A DNA stretch of 64,000 bases, from assembly GCA_900545225.1 (NCBI GenBank), contig UQXZ01000007.1, positions 26,702 through 90,701 on the forward strand, written 5' to 3'. Under the pieces are notes generated by a model. The model was not told the origin of the DNA and did not search any database. It worked only from the letters and a program-made list of their open reading frames with translations. This document shows positions 63,946-64,000 of this stretch, in pieces. Source of the DNA: an uncultured Eubacteriales bacterium. Lineage in GTDB: Bacteria; Bacillota; Clostridia; Lachnospirales; Lachnospiraceae. A program made the position numbers and the translations under genes. The stretch's first letter is position 1; every line of letters begins with the position of its first letter.

Positions 63946-64000
63946 AAGGGAACGCTATTCAATTATCTGTTGTACTTTTTCTTCCTGCTTACAACCGTTG
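63946..64000. repeat. 55-bp direct repeat, copy 2
   Basis: This is the second copy of the repeat at 62159-62213 (T to C change within the poly-pyrimidine stretch). It continues past the window end. Confidence 0.9.
63963..64000 (-). CDS. C-terminal end of another sortase-type surface protein
   Basis: Only TVVSRKKKYNR and a TAA stop are visible, identical to the tail of the neighbouring surface protein. The gene continues beyond base 64000, so a tandem family of anchored proteins is present. Confidence 0.7.
   Translation of the reverse strand, partial: TVVSRKKKYNR

Overview
The window looks like chromosomal DNA of a low-G+C anaerobic Firmicute, most likely a Clostridia/Lachnospiraceae-type gut or rumen bacterium. 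This is inferred from the AT-rich composition with strong AGGAGG ribosome sites and from gene content: an anaerobic glycyl-radical ribonucleotide reductase, a six-subunit Rnf complex, the cmk-ispH-S1 cluster, a flavin reductase-rubredoxin protein, and LrgAB and KtrAB systems. I cannot assign a species. The unusual trait is a complete nickel urease locus plus a separate urea channel.

Layout. 0-7 kb: start of sufB, then sufC, nrdD, the KtrAB potassium system, a membrane-anchored HAD phosphatase and tRNA-Gly(GCC). 7-12.5 kb: DegV, two tandem MATE exporters and a GNAT protein. 12.7-15.7 kb: dapA-dapB under a lysine riboswitch, then a small NusG-II/Gx-transporter pair. 15.8-21 kb: rnfCDGEAB. 21.4-28 kb: S1, ispH, cmk, a BaiN-like flavoprotein, thiN and a TPR membrane protein. 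28.3-33.8 kb: ureABC followed by ureEFGD. 34-38 kb: an M14-type deacylase, a thioesterase-methyltransferase fusion, an Smr protein and a small alarmone synthetase. 38-42.6 kb: ribDEBAH under an FMN riboswitch, with an Rrf2 regulator just upstream. 42.7-50.8 kb: OhrR divergent from lrgAB, then sbcDC and the urea transporter.

50.9-52.6 kb is a gene graveyard: a broken cation-efflux gene run into a response-regulator fragment, facing a truncated GHKL kinase. A YeiH-type exporter with a divergent LysR regulator and a flavin reductase-rubredoxin gene follow. At about 55.85 kb the native sequence (the tail of an MmcQ/YjbR gene) stops abruptly. From there to the end lies a visibly more G+C-rich island of decayed mobile-element genes (Y-family polymerase tail, ImmA/IrrE with a stop codon, serine-recombinase stub, CHAP hydrolase with a stop) and a family of sortase-type surface proteins, one of 1271 residues.

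How the genes work together. UT channel plus urease gives urea import and hydrolysis to ammonia. Rnf, Suf, anaerobic RNR and rubredoxin fit an iron-sulfur-rich anaerobic metabolism. The most intriguing regulatory signal is a TTGTATACAA-type palindrome that overlaps the predicted core promoters of suf, rnf and lrgAB. It resembles the AATTGTATACAATT core of the known Bacillus OhrR operator, and an OhrR gene sits beside the lrgAB copy. This suggests one peroxide-responsive regulator may control Fe-S assembly, the Rnf ion pump and LrgAB. No intact transposase, integrase or CRISPR array was seen.
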